From NCBI GenBank assembly GCA_028287545.1, contig JAQBPL010000045.1, positions 1 to 9,834 of the forward strand: 9,834 nt of DNA, in the 5' to 3' direction. Source of the stretch: Vulcanimicrobiota bacterium (GTDB taxonomy: Bacteria; Eremiobacterota; Eremiobacteria; Baltobacterales; Baltobacteraceae). Both the position numbers and the translations under genes were made by a program. Positions 1-7,142 of the stretch are shown here, one piece after another; the first letter of the stretch is position 1, and each line of letters opens with the position of its first letter. The notes beneath the pieces were generated by a model, which saw only the letters and a program-made list of their open reading frames with translations, was not told the origin of the DNA and searched no databases.

Positions 1-1517
1 GGTGCGACGGCGTCGACGAAAAGCCCCGGCCGGTGCGCGAGGAAGCTGCTCAGATAGCGCTGTCGGTAGTAGTCGCGATATGTTCCCGGCGCGATCTCAT
101 AATACGTCACTGCGTCCTTCGTTGCCATCCGCGTGCGGGTGTAGACGTAGTATTGCGGCATCCAGCCCCAGACGGCCATCGTCGCGCCGAGAGAAACATT
201 GCTCCGCAGCGTGTTCACGACCGGATCGTTGGGCGCGTCGAGTTGGGAGACGCTGCCCAGAAACGGGTTCCCGATGCTGATGTTCTTCGCCGCAGTGGGC
301 AACAGCACGGCGAGGACGCACAGTGCGAGCGGCAGATAGGGTTTCACCTGCGTCAAGCCACGCAGGTCGACACGAAGCCGCGCCGCCGCGGCGAGCAGCA
401 CGGCGAGCAGCGCCGCGATTGGAACGACGAGCAGCGTGACATAATGCGGGAATGCCCGATGCGGTGCGATGACGCACGCCAGGGAGACTGCGACGAGCCC
501 CGCCATTGCGGCGATGGCGCAGAGATCGCGGTTCGCGGGTTTCGCGGCGACGGCGCACACGGCCGCTGCCACGAGCAGCGCGAACGTTCCCCACGCGAAG
601 GGCTGATAGCCCGGCGTCGCGGCGAAGAAATACGTCAGGCCGGGTGGGTCGCCGGCCTGGGAATACCGGAGCCCCACCCCGATGTATGAGACGTACGCGT
701 CCGGCAGCGACCCGCTCACCGCGACGACGGCGATGACGGCGATTATCGTACCGAGAAACGCGCTGGCGAACACGCCCAGTCGTCTGCGGTTTGCTGCGAC
801 ATCGGACCCGCGCAACAGGAGAACGGCGCCGAACAGCAGCGCCAGATAGACGGCGATCGGCGTCGTCTGCAGTTTCGCGAACGGTATCACGCCGAGGCAG
901 ACGCCGGCCAACACCAGCGACGTTCTGCTCACGCCCCTCGCCCCCTCGAACGCCAGTATCGCGAGGGCGATCGTAGCGAGCAGCACGGGCAGCAACTCGC
1001 TTGAGTAATGCCAGAAATCCTGGTCGTGCATCAGGGCGAAAAAGGTGAGAGGAACGACCGCCGCCGCGCGTCCGATACGTACGCCGCACAACGCCTCGGC
1101 GCCGGCGGCCAACGCGCAGATCGTCGCCACGCCGAGCAGCGTCGCGATCAAGTGGATCCAGAAAAACGTGAGCGTTGTGCCGAACAGCAACGGCAGCGCG
1201 AGCACGTACGAGTCGAACGGGCCGCCGGTCGAACCATCGAAGCCGTGCCAGGGGAGCACGTCGACTGCCGCCTTCAGCGCCTGCGCGCCCATTTGTGCCT
1301 CGTCCGGATTGAGCGAGCCCGGGATGAACAACAACGGCCAGCGGAGCGCCATCACGGCCGCGAGCGTGAGTACGACGAAAACCGCGCGGTCGTAACGCCG
1401 CGCCCACGCGCTCGTAAGCTGCAACGAGCGCAGCGCGTACAGCGCCCACAGCGACAAAAAGAAAATCGCGATCGCCCAATACGTTTGCGGCACTGCGAGC
1501 CACTGGAGGATGTGCAT
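1..1517 (-). CDS. Polytopic membrane glycosyltransferase-like protein (GT-C / PMT_2 type), 3' end beyond window
   Basis: Reading leftward from the ATG at 1517-1515 gives 505 codons without a stop before the window edge, so the C-terminus is missing. The protein is strongly hydrophobic with roughly 11-13 membrane segments (for example near residues 13-31, 46-66, 102-125, 174-192, 248-268, 307-325, 333-351, 360-379, 394-410). After the second segment it carries NPDEAQ at residues 70-75. An Asp-Glu pair in the first outer loop is the usual catalytic signature of GT-C enzymes that take sugars from polyprenyl-phosphate donors. PHRAFPHY (352-359) resembles a motif common in these proteins. The soluble tail after residue 411 holds WGWMPQYYVY (450-459), typical of periplasmic tails in this group. 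The substrate is unknown; transfer of a sugar to a surface glycan at the outer face of the inner membrane is inferred. The start is the best available but not ideal: the Shine-Dalgarno-like AGGAGAG (1538-1532) lies 14 nt upstream and no nearer in-frame start exists. It is transcribed divergently from the next gene. Confidence 0.82.
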   Translation of the reverse strand, partial: MHILQWLAVPQTYWAIAIFFLSLWALYALRSLQLTSAWARRYDRAVFVVLTLAAVMALRWPLLFIPGSLNPDEAQMGAQALKAAVDVLPWHGFDGSTGGPFDSYVLALPLLFGTTLTFFWIHLIATLLGVATICALAAGAEALCGVRIGRAAAVVPLTFFALMHDQDFWHYSSELLPVLLATIALAILAFEGARGVSRTSLVLAGVCLGVIPFAKLQTTPIAVYLALLFGAVLLLRGSDVAANRRRLGVFASAFLGTIIAVIAVVAVSGSLPDAYVSYIGVGLRYSQAGDPPGLTYFFAATPGYQPFAWGTFALLVAAAVCAVAAKPANRDLCAIAAMAGLVAVSLACVIAPHRAFPHYVTLLVVPIAALLAVLLAAAARLRVDLRGLTQVKPYLPLALCVLAVLLPTAAKNISIGNPFLGSVSQLDAPNDPVVNTLRSNVSLGATMAVWGWMPQYYVYTRTRMATKDAVTYYEIAPGTYRDYYRQRYLSSFLAHRPGLFVDAVA

Positions 1518-1735
1518 GGGAATGTGGAGGTCTCTCCTGTGTTCCGAGGGCCCTGGACCAGCGGGTCGACAGCTGCGATCGAGCCAGTCTTTCGCAGTCT
1601 TCGACGCGAATTCATGGACCTGGACGAGGACCAGTCCCGCTCGGGCAGCGAGCGCGTGAGGCGAAGGTCCCCGCGAGGCAAACTTCTGTCCCCTCACGGA
1701 GCGGAAGCGAGAGACTCCGTGAGGAAAATCACGGC
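1518..1735. promoter_or_regulatory. Divergent intergenic region, likely promoters for both flanking operons
   Basis: This 218-bp gap separates two genes transcribed away from each other, so promoters for both should lie here. I could not identify convincing -35/-10 boxes in either direction, which is common in GC-rich genomes. It holds the 10-bp inverted repeat described separately at 1692-1724. It also holds a short GGAG-GTCT-CTCC hairpin (1526-1537) that overlaps the leftward gene's Shine-Dalgarno-like sequence. The heptamer GGACCAG occurs twice about 70 nt apart (near 1555 and 1628); this may be chance. Confidence 0.35.
1692..1724 (+). promoter_or_regulatory. Perfect 10-bp inverted repeat covering the ribosome-binding site of the three-module gene
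   Basis: CCTCACGGAG (1692-1701) and CTCCGTGAGG (1715-1724) are exact reverse complements separated by 13 nt. The right arm ends in GAGG, the best Shine-Dalgarno match for the GTG start at 1736 (11 nt spacing). In RNA the hairpin would hide that site; in DNA the palindrome could be a repressor operator. It is not followed by a T-run on either strand, so it does not look like an intrinsic terminator. The symmetry is seen directly; the regulatory role is inferred. Confidence 0.5.
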
Positions 1736-2971
1736 GTGGCACGTCTGGACCAGAAGCGCTCGATTTTGCTGCATCCGCGGCTTTGTCCCGAGGGTTTGGG
1801 CCATCTCGACGTCCTCGAGTCCGCACGAGGGCTCCGCTCCGAGGCGACGGTCGTCCGGCAGCGGGAGGTTCTGTTCTTGCAAGGCTGGGCCCTGAACGCA
1901 GAACGTCAGCCGGTCGACCGGATATTCGTCGGTATCGACGATACCGATCCGGTCAAAGGCGTTACCGGTCTGGACCGCCCCGACGTCGCGCAGGCCGTTG
2001 GGTCCGCAAGCGCGGCGAAAGGGGGATTCGCCGCGGCGATCCCGATCGGTTCGATCGCCCCGGGCCTCCATTCCGTTTGGGCATCGTTCACCGCGGGTGA
2101 CGAGATGTTCCGTGTCCCGGGCGAATTGCGCATCGAAGTGCTCCCGGCACTCGACCCCGTCGCCGACCTCGCTCCACGCGCCGAAGGCTGGGCGGTCAGC
2201 ATCGACGGCGTCTACGTCGGCGACGACCGACTGGCGGGAGCCGTCGGCGATGGAATGGCCTTGGCCGCCGCTTCTCCCGCGATGCTCCGCGGGTGGGCCG
2301 TGGACACGCAGGCAAAAAAGCCGGTCGGCGATATCGTCGCCTACGACGCAAACGGTCCGCGGCTTGGGGTCGTGGGGTTCGATCGACCGGACGTCATCGA
2401 CGATCTGGGACTGCCGGGGGTTCAGGAATGCGGGTTCGGCGTTCCGGTGCTCGCGCCGTTGGACGGCGAAGAGTCGGTGCGCCTAGTCGTTTTGAGCGCG
2501 GATCGGCGTTCGTTTTTCGAGGCCGGAGCGATTCGGATCCGGCGCGTCGCGGCAGAGCGAACTTCCGACCTTCCGCGCCTCGACGGACCGGCTCGGGCGA
2601 CCGTCGATGACGTCTTGGGAGACGGTCCGCCGCGTCGGGTGAGCGCCGGCGACGAATGCTTGGTCTTTCGTCGCGACGAGCTGCTCGACGTCCGCGGCTG
2701 GGCGATCGACGACGTGCGGCACGCGCTCCCCGCCGCGGTCACCGTACTCGTCGGCGATCGGTACGAGTTCACGGCCCAAACGAGGCTCGAACGGCCGGAC
2801 GTTGCCGCCGCGCTGCGCGATCCCGCGCTCGCAGCGAGCGGTTTTTTCGCACGCATCCCCCTGGCCGGCATTCCCCCCGGGGAGCACCGCATCGCGGTGC
2901 GTGTCGTCGCCGCCGACCGTTCGGGCTTCTTCGAGGACAGCGGTTCGGCGATGTTGAGGATTTGTGAGTGA
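1736..2971 (+). CDS. Protein of three related beta-rich modules (GWA-RPDV-GF type), function unknown
   Basis: This 411-residue protein has no catalytic motif, no signal peptide and no membrane segment, so it is probably cytoplasmic. Three copies of one module make up most of it, at about residues 36-136, 165-271 and 300-410. Each copy has a GWA core (GWALN 50-54, GWAVD 186-190, GWAID 321-325), then an RPDV (81-84, 217-220, 353-356), then a GF (97-98, 233-234, 369-370). Copies 1 and 3 also have an I-PG-H strand (PGLH 109-112, PGEH 381-384), and copies 2 and 3 share AADR/SADR followed by FFE. I recall the same module attached to bacterial GT2 glycosyltransferases, but I cannot name a family. 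An extra GWAVS at 151-155 between copies 1 and 2 may be a remnant. Translation starts at GTG 1736, the most upstream plausible start, with GAGG at 1721-1724. It overlaps the next gene by 8 nt, so the two are probably translationally coupled. Glycan binding or enzyme scaffolding is a guess from context. Confidence 0.82.
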   Translation: MARLDQKRSILLHPRLCPEGLGHLDVLESARGLRSEATVVRQREVLFLQGWALNAERQPVDRIFVGIDDTDPVKGVTGLDRPDVAQAVGSASAAKGGFAAAIPIGSIAPGLHSVWASFTAGDEMFRVPGELRIEVLPALDPVADLAPRAEGWAVSIDGVYVGDDRLAGAVGDGMALAAASPAMLRGWAVDTQAKKPVGDIVAYDANGPRLGVVGFDRPDVIDDLGLPGVQECGFGVPVLAPLDGEESVRLVVLSADRRSFFEAGAIRIRRVAAERTSDLPRLDGPARATVDDVLGDGPPRRVSAGDECLVFRRDELLDVRGWAIDDVRHALPAAVTVLVGDRYEFTAQTRLERPDVAAALRDPALAASGFFARIPLAGIPPGEHRIAVRVVAADRSGFFEDSGSAMLRICE

Positions 2972-5009
2972 CGTCGAGGGGAGGCGAGACGCGGCTCGCC
3001 TCACCGACGTCTTACGCTCGCGCAATCGAGAGTCGGCTGAACTCGTTTCGGTTGTCATCCCGGTCTACAATAATTGGCCGGTCACCTATCGGTGCTTGGA
3101 ATCACTGGCATCCTGCGATCGTCATATCGCGATCCAGATCATCGTCGTCGACGACGGATCGTCCGACGAAACGATGTACGAACTTCCTCGGATCCCGGGA
3201 ATCGATCTCGTCCGCAACGGACACAATCTGGGATTCGTCGGGGCATGCAATCGCGGGGCGGCCATCGCACGCGGCCGCTATACCTACTTTCTCAACAATG
3301 ACACGACCCTGTGCGACGGCGCCATCGCCGCGCTCGTCGCGCGCGTCGAGTCCGATCCTTCAATCGGGGTGGTGGGGTCCAAGCTCGTCTACCCCGACGG
3401 CACGCTGCAGGAAGCGGGCGGAATCATCTTCGACGACGGAAGGGGCTGGAATTACGGACGCGCCTCGTCGCCGGCTCGTTCGGAGTACAACTTCTTTCGA
3501 GACGTGGACTATCTGTCCGGAGCGTCGCTCCTGATTCGCTCCGAACTGTTCCTCGCGATCGGGGGATTCGACGAGCGGTATGCGCCGGCATATTACGAAG
3601 ATGCGGACTTGTGTTTCGCAGCCCGCGAGTTCGGATTCCGCGTGGTGTACGAGCCGCGTTCGGTCGTCGTACACTATGAGGGTGTGACGGCGGGCACCGA
3701 CGTCGCGACGGGCACCAAGCGGTATCAAGAAATAAATCGCCCGAAATTCGTGCAAAAATGGCACGAAACGCTTCAGCGCGATTACTTCCCGTCTTCGTCC
3801 GATAACGTCATTCGAGCATCGAACCGGCGAGCGTTCGAGCGGACGATTCTCATCATCGACTCCTACGTACCGGCGCACGACAAGGAAGCTGGATCGAACC
3901 GTCTCTTCCATCTTATAAGCGGCTTCGTCCGGGCGGGACCGCGCGTGATATTTTTGCCCGACAACTTCGCCGGCGAACAGCCGTACTGCGGGCAGCTCGA
4001 AGCCATGGGCGTCGAAGTGCTCTACGCCACCCCGGGGGACGAGCGAACCCCGCTCGACCAGCTTCGGCGCATTTTGCCCCTCGTGGACGTCGCCTGGATC
4101 TGCCGGCCCGATCTGTGCGGCAAATACCTGCTGTTCGTTCGCCGTCATAGTTCGGCGAAGATCATCTATGACACGATCGATCTCCACTTCGTGCGGCTGC
4201 GGCGCGAAGCCGAGTTTCGGGAAGACGCCGACGACAAACTGTGGCGTTCGATGGAGCGGCTCGAGCTAGCCGCCGCCGGCGCCGCGGATGGGACCGTGGT
4301 CGTGAACGAGATCGAGCGCCGGACGCTCGAATCCTCGGGCATCGAGAATATTGCGGTGGTCCCGACGGTCCATGACGTCGCGGTCGTCGGGCCGCGCACG
4401 TTCGCCGACACTTCCGGCGTTCTGTTCATCGGCGGCTACAATCACGTGCCGAACGTCGACGCCGTGAAGTGGCTGATCGAATGCATCATGCCGCTGGTCT
4501 GGGAACGCGCACCCTACGTTCACGTGACGCTGCTCGGCTCAAATCCTCCAGCAGCAGTGTGTGCGCTCGGTAACGATCGCGTAACGGTGACGGGATATCT
4601 CGAGGACGTAGAGCACTATTTTTTGGAGGCTCGCGTTTTTGTCGCACCGCTGCGATTCGGCGCCGGCATCAAGGGGAAGATCGGGCATAGCTTGTCGTAC
4701 GGATTGCCCACCGTGACGACGCCGGTTGGTGCGGAGGGATTCGGATTGACCGATGGAATTGACTGCCGGATCGCCACGGGGGAATCCAATTTCGCTCGCG
4801 CGATCCTCGATCTGTATCATGATGAAGACGAGTGGGAAGTGATTTCCGCAAACGCGGTGAAAGCGCTCGAATCGTTTTCGAGCCGGCGCGTATGCGCCGA
4901 CGCGATGAAGTTCGTCGGCTCGATTGCTTCCAGCAGCGGGGCAACGCCGCCGCGCCCGGAGCACGGCAGGCGGGACCTCCGCAGCGTGGCGATCGGAGCG
5001 ACGACCTGA
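2964..5009 (+). CDS. Two-domain glycosyltransferase: N-terminal GT2 (GT-A fold) fused to C-terminal GT4-like (GT-B fold)
   Basis: This 681-residue protein should transfer two sugars from nucleotide donors during cytoplasmic glycan assembly. Residues 28-240 are a GT2 domain: SVVIPVYNN (29-37), VVDDGSSDE (61-69), NLGFVGACNRG (88-98), the metal-binding DXD-equivalent NND (111-113), GG-FDE (199-204) and the acceptor-side YYEDADLC (210-217), as in rhamnosyltransferase-like GT2 enzymes. From about residue 293 a GT4-like domain begins (TILIIDSY, then D305-K306-E307-A308-G309). It includes FIGGYNHVPNVDA (488-500), FGAGIKGKI (565-573) and GLPTVTTPVGAEG (580-592). The usual EAMA of GT4 enzymes is replaced by GHSLS (574-578), so the first conserved Glu is absent; GT2-GT4 fusions often have NQSLA-like sequence there. 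The GTG at 2964 overlaps the upstream stop by 8 nt. A GAGGA at 2956-2960 is close to it (3 nt), consistent with coupled translation. The last ~25 residues are a Pro/Arg-rich tail. Sugar specificities cannot be read from sequence. Confidence 0.93.
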   Translation: MSDVEGRRDAARLTDVLRSRNRESAELVSVVIPVYNNWPVTYRCLESLASCDRHIAIQIIVVDDGSSDETMYELPRIPGIDLVRNGHNLGFVGACNRGAAIARGRYTYFLNNDTTLCDGAIAALVARVESDPSIGVVGSKLVYPDGTLQEAGGIIFDDGRGWNYGRASSPARSEYNFFRDVDYLSGASLLIRSELFLAIGGFDERYAPAYYEDADLCFAAREFGFRVVYEPRSVVVHYEGVTAGTDVATGTKRYQEINRPKFVQKWHETLQRDYFPSSSDNVIRASNRRAFERTILIIDSYVPAHDKEAGSNRLFHLISGFVRAGPRVIFLPDNFAGEQPYCGQLEAMGVEVLYATPGDERTPLDQLRRILPLVDVAWICRPDLCGKYLLFVRRHSSAKIIYDTIDLHFVRLRREAEFREDADDKLWRSMERLELAAAGAADGTVVVNEIERRTLESSGIENIAVVPTVHDVAVVGPRTFADTSGVLFIGGYNHVPNVDAVKWLIECIMPLVWERAPYVHVTLLGSNPPAAVCALGNDRVTVTGYLEDVEHYFLEARVFVAPLRFGAGIKGKIGHSLSYGLPTVTTPVGAEGFGLTDGIDCRIATGESNFARAILDLYHDEDEWEVISANAVKALESFSSRRVCADAMKFVGSIASSSGATPPRPEHGRRDLRSVAIGATT

Positions 5010-5021
5010 ACGGGTCGCTCG

Positions 5022-5028
5022 AAGGAAG
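5022..5028 (+). promoter_or_regulatory. Ribosome-binding site of the methyltransferase gene
   Basis: AAGGAAG lies 9 nt upstream of the ATG at 5038. It supports that start over the in-frame start at 4924, which would lie inside the preceding glycosyltransferase gene and add 38 Arg/Ala-rich residues unlike the family's N-terminus. Confidence 0.7.
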
Positions 5029-5037
5029 CAGACAGTA

Positions 5038-6606
5038 ATGCGGTTCACCGGCGAACGATTCGTCCCCGAGTTGCGCGGCCAGATTTCATACGAGCACCTT
5101 CACCGGTACGAGATCGCCCGGCGTTTTGCGCGCGACCAAGACGTTCTCGACGTTGCGTGCGGGGAGGGATACGGCGCGTCGTACCTCGCGCAGGTCGCGA
5201 GGTCCGTTGTCGGCGTCGATAGCGACGTGGACGCGATTCGGCACGCGGCGAGCCGCTACACCGCCATGAACCTTCGCTTCCGAATCGGCGACGCGGCGCA
5301 GCTGCCGCTCGCTGACGGGAGTTTCGATCTGGTCGTCTCGTTCGAAACGATCGAGCATCTCGCGGATCAGGAGGGAATGCTCTCCGAAATTTCCCGGGTG
5401 CTGCGGGCCGACGGTCGACTGATCATCTCGTCTCCGAACAAGCTCGTCTATAGCGACTTGCCGGACTACCAGAATCCGTTCCACGTCCGCGAATTGTATT
5501 TCGACGAGTTTCGCGAACTGTTGCAGCGCCATTTCCCGTCGTGCGCGATTTTCGGTCATCGCATTTTCGCGGCGTCCGCCGTGCATCCGCTGCGCGGCAT
5601 CGCCGAGGGTCCAGGGTGGCTCGGGACGCTGGATCACGACGGGGGCAGCGGCTTGCCGGTGCTTCCCGCGCCGACCTATTTCGTCGCGGTATGCGGCCGT
5701 GGGGCGACCGAATTGGGCGATCTCGCGTCGATCTACATCGATCCGAACGACGATCTCCTCGCGCGTCTTTGGGACGCTCCGCTCACCGATGCGATCTCCG
5801 GCTCCGATCCGGTAAAGCATCTGAGTGGGCCCTCGAACGACGTTCTCGACGCCGAGGAGCCCGCGCTTTCGCTTACTGCGGATTTCTCCGCTGCGCTGCC
5901 GGAAAGCTTCGCGAACGAGCTGGCCGAAGAGCGGCGCGCTCGCGAACAGTTGCAAGCCGACTTGGCCGAGGCTCGCGCGGCGGTCGCCGGCGCGGAGCAT
6001 GGGCGCGATGACCTCCGCCGCGAGCTCGCCGCGGCGCTCGACACGATCGCCGCCCTCGACGCGCGATGCGGGCAGCTCGACGTTGCCCTCTCCGATGCTC
6101 GGCGCTCTTCCGAAAGTCTGGAATCGCAAATCGCCGTCGCGCGGGAACGAATCGAGGAGCTCGAGCTGGAGCGGCTCGCGGCGCGCGAGGCAAAGCGCCG
6201 CGCGGCCGAGGCGGAACTCGAGCGGCACCAATTGCGCACCGAGATCTCGGAACGCGACAAGGGGATCAAGCGCGCGCACGACGTTATCCACGACCTGCAA
6301 AGGGGACTCCTCGACGCAGGCCGGCATCTTGACCGCCAGATCGCGCAACAACGCGCGCTCTCCGCGTTGCTCGTGGTCCGGCTCGCGGAAGCGGAGACGC
6401 GTGCGGCAGACCACGCGCGGCGCCTCGATATAGAAATGCATGCGTTGAGCGCAGCGTTGAGCTCGGCGCAAAGTGAACGCATCCGTTTGGCGTCCGACTT
6501 GAACGTCGCCGAATCGACGCTTGCGGCCGTTCTGCAGTCGCGTTCGTGGCGGATTACGAGCGCGCTTCGTCGCTCGGCGGCGGTGGTGAGAGGAAGACCC
6601 GAGTAG
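5038..6606 (+). CDS. SAM-dependent methyltransferase with long C-terminal coiled coil and SWRIT motif
   Basis: This 522-residue protein has two parts. Residues 1-220 are a class I methyltransferase (Methyltransf_11 type) with the family opening GERFVPE (5-11) and EHLHRYE (19-25). The SAM-binding motif I is VLDVACGEGYG (36-46), the acidic end of strand 2 is VGVDSD (58-63), FDLVVSFETIEHL (96-108) is motif II/post-II, and RLIISSPNK (127-135) follows. After a less conserved stretch, residues 290-500 are rich in Glu, Arg, Ala and Leu in heptad-like spacing and should form a long coiled coil. The C-terminus has SRSWRITSALRR (501-512), a motif I know from the ends of O-antigen glycosyltransferases and methyltransferases. 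It probably methylates a sugar of the glycan made by this locus. The architecture recalls WbdD, where a methyltransferase and a coiled coil set O-antigen chain length, but no kinase domain is present here. It sits 28 nt after the glycosyltransferase gene and 2 nt before the lipoprotein gene. Confidence 0.9.
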   Translation: MRFTGERFVPELRGQISYEHLHRYEIARRFARDQDVLDVACGEGYGASYLAQVARSVVGVDSDVDAIRHAASRYTAMNLRFRIGDAAQLPLADGSFDLVVSFETIEHLADQEGMLSEISRVLRADGRLIISSPNKLVYSDLPDYQNPFHVRELYFDEFRELLQRHFPSCAIFGHRIFAASAVHPLRGIAEGPGWLGTLDHDGGSGLPVLPAPTYFVAVCGRGATELGDLASIYIDPNDDLLARLWDAPLTDAISGSDPVKHLSGPSNDVLDAEEPALSLTADFSAALPESFANELAEERRAREQLQADLAEARAAVAGAEHGRDDLRRELAAALDTIAALDARCGQLDVALSDARRSSESLESQIAVARERIEELELERLAAREAKRRAAEAELERHQLRTEISERDKGIKRAHDVIHDLQRGLLDAGRHLDRQIAQQRALSALLVVRLAEAETRAADHARRLDIEMHALSAALSSAQSERIRLASDLNVAESTLAAVLQSRSWRITSALRRSAAVVRGRPE

Positions 6607-6608
6607 CA

Positions 6609-7127
6609 GTGTCCCCCCGCCTTACTTTTCTCTTAGCACCCCTGCTCGCCGTCGTGTGCGCAGTCCTGAGCGCGTGCAGTTCCGGGGCCACTGCGTCTTG
6701 GCCGGAGGGCGTCGAACTCGACCAGCGCTATAGCAACCAAACGTTGGTCGGTGGGATTTATGCGAGCGCTCCCAACGACGCGTCGTGCTGCTGGGTAGCA
6801 CGAAATATCGAGTTTCGTGTGCCGAAGACCGAGGCCGCAACCGACTTCGCCCTCAAGATCTACCTTCCGGCGACGCCGACGTTCGTGCATCACCCGCAGG
6901 CGTTCACCGCCGTCCTCGACGGGCGCTATCGGATCGAACGGTGCTGTTTCCGGCCGGGCCTGCACACCGTCTTGTTCCCATTGCCGCCGGCTTTACGGGA
7001 GCGCAAGGGGGTGATCGGCGTTCATATGACCATGCGCCAGACGTTCATCCCCGATCGCGAAGGCTTCAAAGGCGACACGCGCGAGCTCGCAGTGATCGTT
7101 CGCTCCGTCGATTTTCGGAGTTTGTAA
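6609..7127 (+). CDS. Small putative lipoprotein, beta-rich domain with two Cys-Cys pairs
   Basis: This 172-residue product begins with a type II signal peptide: an Arg at residue 4, a hydrophobic core (5-19) and the lipobox LSAC (20-23). Cys23 would be lipidated and the protein anchored to a membrane facing the periplasm or the surface. The mature part is predicted beta-rich with no catalytic motif. It contains CC at 60-61 and 112-113, and ends with TFIPDREGFKGDTRELAVIV (145-164). I recall a similar F-P-x-G-D-x-R-x-L pattern in beta-sandwich domains near bacterial glycosyltransferases, but I cannot name the family. The chosen start is GTG 6609, two nt after the methyltransferase stop, with AGAGGAAG at 6589-6596. 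An in-frame GTG at 6546 would add 21 residues and overlap the upstream gene by 61 nt; the shorter form gives a normal-length signal. It is the last gene of the rightward unit, and its function is unknown. Confidence 0.8.
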   Translation: MSPRLTFLLAPLLAVVCAVLSACSSGATASWPEGVELDQRYSNQTLVGGIYASAPNDASCCWVARNIEFRVPKTEAATDFALKIYLPATPTFVHHPQAFTAVLDGRYRIERCCFRPGLHTVLFPLPPALRERKGVIGVHMTMRQTFIPDREGFKGDTRELAVIVRSVDFRSL

Positions 7128-7142
7128 GCCCGCTCTGCCGCG

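Noticed and set aside
97..1503. A 468-codon open frame on the minus strand overlapping the left membrane-protein gene
   Set aside because: Its product is Arg/Gly/Ala-rich with no hydrophobic segments or recognisable motif. The neighbouring minus-strand frame from 1517 encodes a coherent multi-spanning protein with the NPDE motif, so this is a shadow frame.
1008..1895. A 295-codon plus-strand open frame covering the 5' part of the left gene and the intergenic region
   Set aside because: The composition is Arg/Glu/Gln-rich and typical of the antisense of GC-rich coding DNA. It also runs through the start of the real three-module gene in another frame.
5086..6471. A 461-codon minus-strand open frame opposite the methyltransferase gene
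   Set aside because: The plus strand carries clear methyltransferase motifs across the same bases. The antisense frame is kept open by GC-rich codon use and shows no known motif.
7128..7142. A possible bidirectional terminator between the convergent genes
   Set aside because: Only 15 nt separate the stop codons, and no stem with an adjacent T-run is visible there.
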